This document shows positions 52,605 through 60,961 of a DNA stretch of 64,000 bases, piece after piece. The position numbers and the translations under genes were made by a program. Below the pieces are notes generated by a model. The model had not been told where the DNA came from, ran no database searches, and saw only the letters and a program-made list of their open reading frames with translations. This DNA comes from Thalassorhabdus alkalitolerans (GTDB lineage Bacteria > Bacillota > Bacilli > Bacillales > Marinococcaceae): assembly GCF_042656585.1 (NCBI RefSeq), contig NZ_JBHSPG010000023.1, one strand, 5' to 3'. Numbering within the stretch: position 1 is the stretch's first letter; the number at the start of each line of letters is the position of its first letter.

Positions 52605-52967
52605 ATGCTGGACATAATGCTCAATATCCACCGCTCGGTTTGGCTTTTACTTGTTATCGTTTTTGTGATTGCTTACATAAACCTAACAAAAGGCAAAGAA
52701 AAAGGGTATAAGATTCCTCATCATATCGCTCGTTTGTTTTATGTACTTATGATCGTTTCAGGTGTTTATTTATTAATTTCTTATGGCTTTCCGATTAACT
52801 ATACTGTTAAATCGATCTTGGCTCTTTGGCTTATTTATTTAATGGAAGTAATCCTTGGCCGTACAAAAAGAGGAGAGCTTACCGGGAGTCAGCGTACGTA
52901 CTACTGGGTGCAGTTTGCGATTGCTCTTATTCTCATAATCATGATAGGCTACAATGTCATTTTATAA
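52605..52967 (+). CDS. yisL: YisL-type membrane protein (UPF0344/DUF1516)
   Basis: 120-residue integral membrane protein with four hydrophobic segments (WLLLVIVFVIAYINL, LFYVLMIVSGVYLLISY, SILALWLIYLMEVILG, WVQFAIALILIIMIGYNV). Length, topology and the HHIARLFYVLMIVSG segment match the YisL family, whose function is unknown. AGGAGG precedes the ATG, and a terminator follows. Confidence 0.82.
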   Translation: MLDIMLNIHRSVWLLLVIVFVIAYINLTKGKEKGYKIPHHIARLFYVLMIVSGVYLLISYGFPINYTVKSILALWLIYLMEVILGRTKRGELTGSQRTYYWVQFAIALILIIMIGYNVIL

Positions 52968-52998
52968 AAACACAGCGGGATAGCCGCTGTGTTTTTTT
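52966..52998 (+). terminator. Intrinsic terminator of the YisL-type gene
   Basis: ACACAGCGG (52970-52978) and CCGCTGTGT (52984-52992), five-base loop, followed by TTTTTT. Confidence 0.9.
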
Positions 52999-53091
52999 GT
53001 TCTTATGAAATATTCTGTGCTACCTGAAATTTACTATTAGTATATATAAGGAAGTAAGTCAGCTAAATTTTAGAGGCGAGGAGAGCAGGAA

Positions 53092-53256
53092 GTGCAATTT
53101 CATTTCCTTGGTTTTACGGTAAATTTCCAGACCAGAGTGTACACAAAGAAAGAACAAGAAAAAGCGTTTCGCATGTCTGCTTTAGATAAGCGTTTCTATG
53201 AAGGGAGAGAGTTGGCTTATTTAAAGTATCTTAGAAACAAGGGAAGTGCCATTTAA
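53092..53256 (+). CDS. Small protein of 54 residues, unknown
   Basis: GTG start with GGAG eight bases upstream. The sequence begins MQFHFLGFTVNFQTRVYTKK and ends RNKGSAI. It is basic, with a short hydrophobic N-terminus and a charged helical rest. Similar small bacillar proteins (YrzI-like) share a hydrophobic start followed by a TxRxYTxKE-like stretch, but this is only a resemblance. No clear terminator follows. Confidence 0.6.
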   Translation: MQFHFLGFTVNFQTRVYTKKEQEKAFRMSALDKRFYEGRELAYLKYLRNKGSAI

Positions 53257-53315
53257 GTGAAGCTGATACTCAAGAATCATCGGTGAGAGCTCTTTTTTGT
53301 TTTCAGTATTCTATT

Positions 53316-53470
53316 GTTTGTTTGTTCAAAGATACACTGGCATGCACCTAAAAGCACAAGTACACAACCGTTCAAGCTTCATTTCATTCGCATTCACGGT
53401 GTCTTCTATCCCGGAGACAAGGCTTCAACTAACCAGGAAAGATCAACCCGCTGGATCTCGGGGAGTGATT
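53316..53470 (-). repeat. Degenerate dispersed repeat, copy C (inverted orientation)
   Basis: Read on the minus strand it contains GAAGACACCGTGAATGC, CTTGTGCTTTTAGGTGCA and CCTGGTTAGT, matching the AGACACCGGGAATGC and CTTG..GGTGCA blocks of copy B in the same order. The ends are eroded. The open frame across it is not a gene. Confidence 0.4.
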
Positions 53471-53520
53471 TCGTGATTTTTGAACAATCAACGACAACTC
53501 TACAGCAATTTTGGATCTAA

Positions 53521-53565
53521 AAATAAGGCTCCAATTATCGTCTTTTGATAATTGGAGCCTTATTT
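53521..53565. terminator. Bidirectional terminator with 19-base perfect arms
   Basis: Arms 53521-53539 and 53547-53565 are exact complements (AAATAAGGCTCC..GGAGCCTTATTT) around GTCTTTT. It faces the minus-strand KTSC gene and can also close plus-strand transcription. Confidence 0.85.
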
Positions 53566-53608
53566 ATTTTGATGAGACAGTTTTGTCCCAGACTCTTACT
53601 TATTAGCT

Positions 53609-53842
53609 CTAGGAATTAGGGTCAATAATTTGTGAACGGAATTGACCTTTAAGCTTTTCTTCGTAATATTGCTCTCTATCATCAACGGTCTGTGAGGATA
53701 GAGCAACATAAATGTGACTGGGAATATCGTGAAAGATATGGGTGACGTTGTTGTCAAACTTAACATATAAGGTATACGTTTTTTCATCATAGCTGACTGA
53801 GGTGATAGCGGCTCCTGCTACATGATCACTTCTATTTGTCAT
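53609..53842 (-). CDS. KTSC-domain small protein
   Basis: 77 residues. The KTSC-type core ITSVSYDEKTYTLYVKF, followed by a DIPSHIYVALSSQ segment and a C-terminal KGQFRSQI, is the recognised domain pattern (a small beta-alpha fold of unknown function, sometimes fused to lysyl-tRNA synthetases). On the minus strand AGAGGAGG lies eight bases before the ATG. It is flanked by repeat copies C and B. Confidence 0.78.
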   Translation of the reverse strand: MTNRSDHVAGAAITSVSYDEKTYTLYVKFDNNVTHIFHDIPSHIYVALSSQTVDDREQYYEEKLKGQFRSQIIDPNS

Positions 53843-54042
53843 CTGTCAGCCTCCTCTTTAGTAGAATTTATCTTACCCTTTCCCTTTAGTCTCCGGGAAA
53901 AAACTTTATATTCCGGGCCATGAAAATATCGTATGTAAAAGGAAAGAGTGAAAAGAATTGTAATTTAGTCGATATGAAGAATAAGGAAAAATGATGAGCA
54001 GGTAAGTCTTCCTTTAATAATGGGTCGGTTCTATGCAAGGGA
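53843..54042. other. Intergenic stretch before copy B
   Basis: No gene or clear signal seen. It contains the promoter region of the minus-strand KTSC gene. Confidence 0.3.
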
Positions 54043-54247
54043 AATGTTGATTTTTTATAAGTAATTGATTGTAGATAAAAGCGCGAGACGCCTTATACCA
54101 CGATCCAAAGATCCCGCATGATGGTTTTTCTAAGGAAGACGAAACTATGCCCGAGGCGTAAAAGACACCGGGAATGCAAATCTCTCACTTGTAACTTTGG
54201 GTGCAAGGAAGCATCTTTTACCGAAAAATCAACAACAAAATGTAACA
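54043..54247. repeat. Dispersed palindromic repeat, copy B
   Basis: The best-preserved copy. Terminal inverted repeats TGTTGATTTTT (54045-54055) and AAAAATCAACA (54224-54234) are exact over 11 bases. Internally there are AATTGATTGTAG, AAAAGCGCGAGACGCC, GAGGCGTAAAAGACACCGGG and TCTTTTACCG. This layout resembles the GC-richer palindromic intergenic repeats found in many Bacillaceae genomes. An open frame inside it has no ribosome-binding site. It ends about 90 bases before cheA. Confidence 0.75.
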
Positions 54248-54279
54248 CTATGGTTTGGCAACAGATTCTACATAGCGAG

Positions 54280-54305
54280 CTTTTCCTCTTTTCTTTGAGG
54301 AAAAG
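54280..54305 (+). repeat. Hairpin in the cheA leader
   Basis: Perfect arms CTTTTCCTC (54280-54288) and GAGGAAAAG (54297-54305), eight-base loop, no T run. It lies 29 bases before the cheA ATG and might affect mRNA stability or initiation. Confidence 0.7.
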
Positions 54306-54334
54306 ACGTACTTTAGCTAATTGAGGTGGATCCT

Positions 54335-56368
54335 ATGAATAACAATGAATACTTAGATGTATTTATAGAAGAAAGTCAGGAACATATTCAAGCGATCAAT
54401 GATAACGTGCTTCGTTTGGAAAGTGATCCTGCTGACTTGTCAGTAGTTGGAGAAGTGTTCCGTTCAGCTCATACGTTAAAAGGTATGTCTGCCACGATGG
54501 GATATCAGGATTTAGCTCTGCTTACCCATTCAATGGAAAACGTTCTCGATCTTGTAAGAAACAATGAACTGGGTGTTACCTCTCAAGTTATTGATATCAT
54601 TTTTGAGGCTGTAGATGCCTTGGAGGAAATGGTCATTGATATTTCCCAAGGAGGAGAGGGAAAGAAAGATATTCAGGATATTGCAGCGAATCTTGAACGT
54701 ATCCAGCAGGGGAATCAGGCTCAAAACAGCAGTCCCTTACAGGAAATAGCAGCAGTCAAAGATCAGGAAATTCTTAAACAAACTGAACACTTCTATGATC
54801 AATTCGAAAGCACGGTACTAGTACAGTCATTAGAACAAAATTATAATGTCTTTGAAATCAAAGTAATGCTTGATAATCAAACCATGCTGAAGGCTGCCCG
54901 CGTTTTTATGGTTTTTGAGGTATTTGAAGGTGTTGGAGAAGTAGTGAAATCCAGCCCACCCGTTGAAAAATTAGAGAATGAAGATTTTGAAAACGAGTTT
55001 ATTGTCACACTTCTTTCTCAGGAAGAGGGCGAAAAGATAAAAGCCCAGTTAGAAAGTATCTCAGAAGTAGAGGAAGTACATATTCACTCAGTAACAAAAG
55101 AAGAGATCACTAGGCAAAAGGACACCACAGTAAAAAGTAATGAAGAAAACAACAAGGAAAAAACTTCTCCATTTACGAATGAGGGGGAGAATAAAAAAAT
55201 AGAGAAATCTGGCGGTGAGGTAAACAAAACAATCAGAGTGAACATTGAACGTTTGGATGTCCTCATGAATTTATTTGAGGAGCTGGTGATTGACCGTGGA
55301 CGTTTGGAGCAGATTTCTTCTGAACTAAACAATCATGAGCTCAATGAGACGGTAGAACATATGTCAAGAATTTCAGGGGATTTGCAAGAAATCATTCTGA
55401 CGATGAGAATGATGCCGGTTGAACAGGTATTTAACCGTTTCCCTCGAATGGTCCGCAGCTTGTCTAAAGAACTAGGGAAGCAATTAAAGCTTGAAGTCAT
55501 CGGCGCAGAAACGGAGCTTGACCGGACGATCATTGATGAAATCGGTGATCCACTGGTTCATTTAATTCGAAATTCCATTGATCATGGCATTGAAAGCCCG
55601 GAAGTAAGAAGAGAAGCTGGAAAGCCGGAAGAAGGAAAAGTCATCTTAAAGGCTTACCACAGTGGAAATAATGTCTTTATTGAAATAGAGGATGATGGAG
55701 CAGGAATAAATAAGCAGAAAGTGCTTCAAAAAGCGTTGGAAAATGAAGTGGTTACGGAAGAAGAAGCAGGAAAGATGAGTGACCAGCAAGTCTACAATCT
55801 TTTATTTGCTTCAGGTTTTAGTACAGCGGATGAAGTAACGGACGTCTCCGGGCGTGGAGTTGGGTTAGATGTAGTGAGGAATACGTTTGAAACGTTAGGA
55901 GGGTCTGTAACTGTTGATTCTATAGAAGGAAAAGGATCCATTTTTTCCATTCAGCTTCCATTAACTCTTTCTATAATAGATGTCCTATTAGTAGAGGTCG
56001 GAGAGGAGAAATATGGTTTGCCCTTATCAGCTATAGTAGAAACGGCGATTATCAATAAAGAGGACATTTACAATTATCATGGCCAGAAGGTAATTGATTT
56101 TAGAGGGAAAATAGTTCCTTTGGTTTTTCTCTCGAGTATTTTTGATGTATCAAAAGAGAAGCTGGAGAACCAGATTCATTCCCTGGTAATTGTAAAAAAA
56201 GGGGAAAAACTGGCTGGCCTCATTGTTGACTCACTGGTCGGACAGCATGATGTGGTGCTAAAATCATTAGGAAATTACCTTTCAAATGTTTTTGCTATTT
56301 CTGGTGCGACAATTTTGGGAGACGGCCAAGTAGCACTGATTGTAGATACGAACGCACTCGTTAAATAA
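54335..56368 (+). CDS. cheA: Chemotaxis histidine kinase CheA
   Basis: Core kinase of chemotaxis arrays. The ATG at 54335 (677 residues) follows GAGGTGG by five bases. The P1 HPt domain has phosphoacceptor H46 in FRSAHTLKGMSA. A P2-like CheY-binding region (about 165-260) and a charged linker follow. The dimerisation P3 (about 300-365) has TIRVNIERLDVLMNLFEELV. P4 has the N box HLIRNSIDHGIE, DDGAGI and GRGVGLDVV. The CheW-like P5 is at about 545-677. All catalytic motifs are intact. In B. subtilis cheA is in the fla/che operon; here it stands apart with cheW. Confidence 0.95.
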   Translation: MNNNEYLDVFIEESQEHIQAINDNVLRLESDPADLSVVGEVFRSAHTLKGMSATMGYQDLALLTHSMENVLDLVRNNELGVTSQVIDIIFEAVDALEEMVIDISQGGEGKKDIQDIAANLERIQQGNQAQNSSPLQEIAAVKDQEILKQTEHFYDQFESTVLVQSLEQNYNVFEIKVMLDNQTMLKAARVFMVFEVFEGVGEVVKSSPPVEKLENEDFENEFIVTLLSQEEGEKIKAQLESISEVEEVHIHSVTKEEITRQKDTTVKSNEENNKEKTSPFTNEGENKKIEKSGGEVNKTIRVNIERLDVLMNLFEELVIDRGRLEQISSELNNHELNETVEHMSRISGDLQEIILTMRMMPVEQVFNRFPRMVRSLSKELGKQLKLEVIGAETELDRTIIDEIGDPLVHLIRNSIDHGIESPEVRREAGKPEEGKVILKAYHSGNNVFIEIEDDGAGINKQKVLQKALENEVVTEEEAGKMSDQQVYNLLFASGFSTADEVTDVSGRGVGLDVVRNTFETLGGSVTVDSIEGKGSIFSIQLPLTLSIIDVLLVEVGEEKYGLPLSAIVETAIINKEDIYNYHGQKVIDFRGKIVPLVFLSSIFDVSKEKLENQIHSLVIVKKGEKLAGLIVDSLVGQHDVVLKSLGNYLSNVFAISGATILGDGQVALIVDTNALVK

Positions 56369-56423
56369 ATTCCGTATAGGTAAGGATAATGTTAGTCTCT
56401 TCACTATGATGAATACCGATATG

Positions 56424-56471
56424 GCCTTCCCTGACGAGATTCTTGTAGGCTGGAATAATCCTGGGGAAGGC
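56424..56471 (+). repeat. Long-loop hairpin between cheA and cheW
   Basis: GCCTTCCC (56424-56431) and GGGAAGGC (56464-56471) are exact complements about 32 bases apart, followed by TTTCATCCTGCTGTTTTT. It may attenuate cheW or mark an mRNA end. Confidence 0.45.
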
Positions 56472-56591
56472 TTTCATCCTGCTGTTTTTCATAGACTTAA
56501 GCTGTATTCCTTCTCTTCCAGCCAGGGAAAGCCTATATTATAAACAATAACAGCCAGTAAGAGACCTAATTTAGGAAAGGCGGTACCATGT

Positions 56592-57032
56592 ATGACTACG
56601 GAAACTGATAATGACCAATTAAAGATGATTATTTTTCAATTGGGTCAAGAAGAATACGCCATAAACGTTACTTACGTACAGTCCATCGAACGAATGCAAA
56701 ATGTAACAAGAATTCCTGGGGTCCAGTCTTTTATTATAGGAGTCATGAATTTAAGAGGGGTGATTACACCTGTGATTGACCTTAGAAAACGGTTTGGGCT
56801 TGAAGAGAAACATGCTGATGAATCTACACGGATTTTAATGATTACCCTTGAGGAAATAGAAGCAGGATTAGTTGTAGACGGAGCGAATGATGTACTGGAT
56901 ATACCAGTCGATAGAATTGAGTCTCCGCCTGAAATTATAGGTGGAGTGAAAGAAGACTATCTAGAGGGGATTGTTAACTTGGATGGACGTTTCTTAACCC
57001 TCTTACATCTTGAAAAAGTATTAAGTGAATAA
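56592..57032 (+). CDS. cheW: Chemotaxis coupling protein CheW
   Basis: 146-residue adaptor that links CheA to receptors. The ATG at 56592 follows AAAGGCGG by eight bases; two closer ATG triplets are out of frame. Typical CheW features are FQLGQEEYAINVTYVQSIER, IPGVQSFIIGVMNLRGVITPVIDLR and LEGIVNLDGRFLTLLHLEKVL. It is 223 bases after cheA. No receptor, CheY, CheB, CheR, CheC or CheD gene lies within the window. Confidence 0.95.
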   Translation: MTTETDNDQLKMIIFQLGQEEYAINVTYVQSIERMQNVTRIPGVQSFIIGVMNLRGVITPVIDLRKRFGLEEKHADESTRILMITLEEIEAGLVVDGANDVLDIPVDRIESPPEIIGGVKEDYLEGIVNLDGRFLTLLHLEKVLSE

Positions 57033-57046
57033 TAGAATCAGCAATA

Positions 57047-57082
57047 AGAAGCAAGCTTTCATTAATGATTGCTTGCTTTTTT
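57047..57082 (+). terminator. Intrinsic terminator of cheW
   Basis: AAGCAAGC (57049-57056) and GCTTGCTT (57071-57078), followed by TTTT. Confidence 0.82.
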
Positions 57083-57166
57083 AGAGTTAACATAAGTATA
57101 AAATGCTCTGTTTGCTGTTTTATCTAATAACCGAACGATTATGAAACAACGTAAAGGAAGGGTAGA

Positions 57167-58039
57167 ATGAAATATTATTTTATGGTTACTGCTTTACTTC
57201 TAATCTCTGGTTGTCAAACGACAGAACCACCATCAGATATAACTCAGGACAACCTTTTAGCTGTACACTATATTGATGTTGGCCAAGGAGATGCGACTTT
57301 ATTCGAGGCACCTGAAGGGACAATATTAATTGATACCGGACGCCATGACAGAGAAGAAGTAGTACCATACTTACAGAAAGCAGGGATTGAAGAAATCGAT
57401 CTTGTCATTGGTACTCATCCCCACGCTGATCATATCGGACAAATGGAAGAGGTGCTGGCGTCCTTTCCGGTGGATGAGGTCTGGATGTCAGGAGGGGAAC
57501 ATACAACAGCAACCTTTGAACGAACTTTGGACGCTATCATAGAGTCAGAGGCTAATTACCATGAACAAAGGAGAGGAGAAGAATATGTTATCGGAGATTT
57601 ATCAGTGGATGTTCTTCACCCAGATGAACTGACAGGAGATTTAAACGAGGATTCAGTAAGCGTGCGTATTTCCTATGACAGCATTTCATTTATTGTCACA
57701 GGAGATGCTGAGGAGGAAGGAGAAGCAGCTATGGTTAAAGAAAGCAGGGAACAGCTGCATGCGGATATATTAAAGCTTGGCCACCATGGTTCAAGCACCT
57801 CTACGAATCCAGACTTTCTCTCGGCTGTTGCTCCAGAAGTAGCTCTGTATTCCGCAGGAAGAGCAAACGAATACGGTCATCCACATGATGAAGTTATTGA
57901 GAGAGTAGAGGAGGCAGGCATTCCTGTATTTGGAACACCAGAGCATGGAACAATCTTAGTTGTTACTGATGGTGAGGAATACTGGCTGGAAGCAGAACAT
58001 GAAAATGAAGAGCTTCAAGAAGCACTGGAAGCCTCCTGA
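57167..58039 (+). CDS. Lipoprotein with ComEC-like metallo-beta-lactamase domain
   Basis: 290 residues. The signal peptide ends in the lipobox LISGC (C16), so the domain is anchored outside the membrane. The MBL domain has YIDVGQGDATLFEAPEG, GTHPHADHIGQ (HxHxDH), VTGDAEEEGEAAM and LKLGHHGSSTSTN. These are the motifs of the C-terminal hydrolase domain of ComEC/Rec2, present here without the competence channel. A role in degrading extracellular DNA or a phosphoester is plausible but unproven. GGAAGGG precedes the ATG. It is monocistronic. Confidence 0.85.
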   Translation: MKYYFMVTALLLISGCQTTEPPSDITQDNLLAVHYIDVGQGDATLFEAPEGTILIDTGRHDREEVVPYLQKAGIEEIDLVIGTHPHADHIGQMEEVLASFPVDEVWMSGGEHTTATFERTLDAIIESEANYHEQRRGEEYVIGDLSVDVLHPDELTGDLNEDSVSVRISYDSISFIVTGDAEEEGEAAMVKESREQLHADILKLGHHGSSTSTNPDFLSAVAPEVALYSAGRANEYGHPHDEVIERVEEAGIPVFGTPEHGTILVVTDGEEYWLEAEHENEELQEALEAS

Positions 58040-58062
58040 AAAACTCGCAATGAGTGTTTTCG
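58040..58062 (+). terminator. Weak terminator behind the ComEC-like gene
   Basis: AAAACTC and GAGTGTTTT pair imperfectly around GCAAT and the run ends in TTTT. Confidence 0.4.
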
Positions 58063-58684
58063 GTTCTGTTAGTATAGTTGAATACGATAGGCAGGTTTAG
58101 GGTGCATCACTGCCTTCCAGCAGTTTCAGTACTTGAAGGAAGGGTATGAGACTCAGGAGAAATAATTATATAAATCCAATAACCCTGAGGCCCATAGTTT
58201 TGATTCTTACCTATGACCATGATTCTATTTATGTATAATATCCTCTCAGAAACATCTGTCACAGTTAAACTTGCAGAAAAAGAAATATCCTTTGCAACTA
58301 GTGCAAAGGATAAAAGGGGGACGCCTTGAAAGAGAGTACTTTCATGGACGCACCTTCATAATACCAAGGAAACGTTAAGCCATTATAAAGCGATAGTGGT
58401 GAAGATGTTAATATTACACCTCAATACACACGCAACTTATTACATTTCATAAAATCAAAGGAGCTAAAGGAAGCCCTTACAAAAGTCGAGCTTGATTATT
58501 TACTTTGTAATCTTTTATGTGCAGGCATTTTTTGTTCACCCTTGAATAGGTATTAATAAGGTCAACAAGAAAACTTACTATTCAGCAAATGATTGTTATT
58601 GGAGCATTTTTATTCCCTTATTGAGAAAGGTAGTGTATGATTTTTCTAAGCTGATAATCAATGAAACTATTCAATTGATTGAAG
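58063..58684. other. Gene-free stretch before topB with inverted repeats and a possible gene remnant
   Basis: About 620 bases. A perfect hairpin ATCCTTTGCA (58287-58296) / TGCAAAGGAT (58302-58311) is followed on the minus strand by a T-rich stretch, so it may be a minus-strand terminator without a visible gene. A second imperfect one, CCTTGAAAG/CTTTCATGG, lies near 58325. From about 58392 to 58557 a frame without start reads LKEALTKVELDYLLCN and ends ..NRY; its protein-like composition hints at a decayed gene, but no family is recognised. Confidence 0.45.
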
Positions 58685-58704
58685 AACGATAAGGAGAGAA
58701 ATAG

Positions 58705-60873
58705 ATGCAAGCCATTGTTGCTGAAAAGGGGAACCAGGCTCAAAAGCTTGCAGCCCCGTTTAAACATAAAAAAAGAGGTCATTATATAGAAATTTCTCCT
58801 TGTGATACGTTTCCGCAAGGAGCCTTTTTGACTTGGTGTTCTGGTCATTTATTTGAAATGGTCGGACCTGACGAATTAAATCCTCAGTACAAAAAATGGA
58901 AGCTTGATACACTGCCCATTATTCCTGAAACATTTAAATACAAAGTGATAAAGGAAAAAGCAAAAAGGTACCAGGCTGTCAAAGAAGTTCTTCTCAACCC
59001 TAAGGTAAAAGAAATCATTGCTGCAGGCGACCCTGGGAGAGAAGGAGAACTTATCGTCGAGCTTGTGATCCGGCAAAGCGGAGTGAAAAAGCCGGTAAAG
59101 AGAGTATGGGCTCAGTCGCTGGAAAAAAAGGCAGTAAAAAGAGCGTTTGAGAACTTATTTGATATTGAAGAAACGCGTCCTCTTTATTTTGAAGCCCTGG
59201 CAAGAAGCCATGCAGACTGGCTTGTCGGGATGAATATGAGCAGAGCCTATACATTATTAATTCAACAAAATGGCGGAGGTCGTTCTGTCTATTCAGCCGG
59301 AAGGGTGCAGACACCGACGCTGGCCATGATTGTCAACCGAGAAAAAGAAATCCTGTCTTTTGAATCGAAGCCCTTTTATGAAGTGATTGGACAATTTCGT
59401 TTTGAAAATAAAGTTTTTGAAGGAAAATATCAGACAGAAGACAATGAGAGCAGACTGTTTCAAAAGGAGATCGCGGAAAAGATAAAAGAGGAGACGAGCG
59501 GGAAAGAAGCACGAATTGAAAAGGTAAAAAAGGAAACGAAAAAAGAGCCGCCTCCCCAGTTTTTTAAACTTTCTACACTTCAAGAAACAGCAAACAAGAT
59601 ATTTAAGTTTTCTGCGAAAAGAACTCTTGATCTGGCTCAATCATTATATGAAAAGTCCTTAATCTCTTACCCGAGGACGAACAGTGAATTTATTTCAGAA
59701 GAGGAAGCACGGTCCTTTCCTCAATTTCTTCAGCAAGTGAAACAGCTGGAACCATACAGAGACATAGCTTCAAACATCCAAAGGGATGTAATGAAGGACA
59801 GAAGATATGTAAACGCCAAAAAAGTCACCGATCATTATGCGATCATCCCTACTGAAAATGTTCCTTCTTTACATGAGCTGTCCGCAGACGAACGAAAGAT
59901 ATATGATTTAATCGTTAAGCGGGTAATTGCAGCTCATTATTATCCTGCAGAATTTTATCATACGCTTATTGTGACCCGAGTAGAAACTCACCTCTTTTAC
60001 ACGAAGGGCAAGCAGATGATAAAGGAAGGATGGAGAAGTACCCTTCAAAAAAGCCAGAAGAAGGATGAAAGAGATGTCTATCTGCCCGTTTTGCAGGAGA
60101 ACGAAACCGGTCTTTGTGCAAGATCAGAAGTGAAAGAGGGCAAAACCACGCCTCCTAAACGGTACACGGAGGGAGAACTCATTTCATCCATGGCTAATGC
60201 CGGACGTAAAATTGAAGATCAGCAATTAAAGGCTGTATTAAAAGAAACAAGAGGGCTTGGAGAGGAAGCAACGAGAGCTGGTATTATTGAACGACTGAAG
60301 GCTCTTTCCTATATCAGACAAGAAAAACATAGAATTATCCCTACAGAAAAAGCTTTCATTCTTGTGGAAGCAGTGAATGGTACTGTGCTTGCTTCGGCAG
60401 AGCTCACAGCAAGGTGGGAACAGCGTTTAAGTGAAATAGGGCAGGGAAAGGCTGATGCGAAGGCTTTTATCGATAATGCCAAAAAACTATCTGATAAATT
60501 AGTGAAGGATGCAATTAATAACTCTTCTTCCTGGGATATTTCTGAATCCACAGAAGCCTTGGACAACAGGGAAAACAGTGTATCTCTTGGGCAGTGTCCT
60601 AAGTGCGGAGCTGGGGTCGTGGATAAAACAAAACTGTATGGCTGCAGTGCTTATAACAAAAATGGCTGTGACTTTATTGTAAGTAAAAGGCTCCTTGGAA
60701 AGAAAATCAGTGAAACAAATATTAAAAAATTATTAAGCAGCGGAAAAACAAATCTAATTAAAGGGTTTAAAGGGAAAAGCGAGTTTAACGCTTATCTCAC
60801 TTGGAAGGAAAAATCTCAGGGGACGATCACTTTTCAGTTTGAGAAACAAAAAAGAAAACAGCATGTCAATTAA
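58705..60873 (+). CDS. topB: DNA topoisomerase III
   Basis: Type IA topoisomerase, 722 residues. An N-terminal TOPRIM domain (AIVAEKGNQAQKLA, AAGDPGREGELIVE) is followed by the core with RVQTPTLAMIV and the catalytic tyrosine Y322 in ISYPRTNSEF. The C-terminus holds one zinc-finger-like segment (CPKCGAGVVDKTKLYGC) and topoisomerase C-terminal repeats (SSGKTNLIKGFKGKSEFNAY). AAGGAGAG precedes the ATG. The N-terminus differs from the B. subtilis TopB start (AEKPS type), so a mobile-element-type TopB is an alternative origin. Confidence 0.93.
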   Translation: MQAIVAEKGNQAQKLAAPFKHKKRGHYIEISPCDTFPQGAFLTWCSGHLFEMVGPDELNPQYKKWKLDTLPIIPETFKYKVIKEKAKRYQAVKEVLLNPKVKEIIAAGDPGREGELIVELVIRQSGVKKPVKRVWAQSLEKKAVKRAFENLFDIEETRPLYFEALARSHADWLVGMNMSRAYTLLIQQNGGGRSVYSAGRVQTPTLAMIVNREKEILSFESKPFYEVIGQFRFENKVFEGKYQTEDNESRLFQKEIAEKIKEETSGKEARIEKVKKETKKEPPPQFFKLSTLQETANKIFKFSAKRTLDLAQSLYEKSLISYPRTNSEFISEEEARSFPQFLQQVKQLEPYRDIASNIQRDVMKDRRYVNAKKVTDHYAIIPTENVPSLHELSADERKIYDLIVKRVIAAHYYPAEFYHTLIVTRVETHLFYTKGKQMIKEGWRSTLQKSQKKDERDVYLPVLQENETGLCARSEVKEGKTTPPKRYTEGELISSMANAGRKIEDQQLKAVLKETRGLGEEATRAGIIERLKALSYIRQEKHRIIPTEKAFILVEAVNGTVLASAELTARWEQRLSEIGQGKADAKAFIDNAKKLSDKLVKDAINNSSSWDISESTEALDNRENSVSLGQCPKCGAGVVDKTKLYGCSAYNKNGCDFIVSKRLLGKKISETNIKKLLSSGKTNLIKGFKGKSEFNAYLTWKEKSQGTITFQFEKQKRKQHVN

Positions 60874-60897
60874 ACATGGGATATAAAACAGTTGTTA

Positions 60898-60937
60898 AAA
60901 AGCCCTTTACCTCCCCTCAGGTAAAGGGCTTTTTTTC
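60898..60937 (+). terminator. Intrinsic terminator of topB
   Basis: AGCCCTTTACCT (60901-60912) and AGGTAAAGGGCT (60919-60930), six-base loop, followed by seven T. It faces the gbsR end and works in both directions. Confidence 0.92.
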
Positions 60938-60961
60938 GACTTTTTCATTAACCCATATTTA

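Noticed and set aside
53314..53520. 68-codon frame behind the 54-residue gene
   Set aside because: Runs through the eroded repeat copy C; no start signal.
54118..54324. 68-codon frame in front of cheA
   Set aside because: Lies within dispersed repeat copy B and has no ribosome-binding site.
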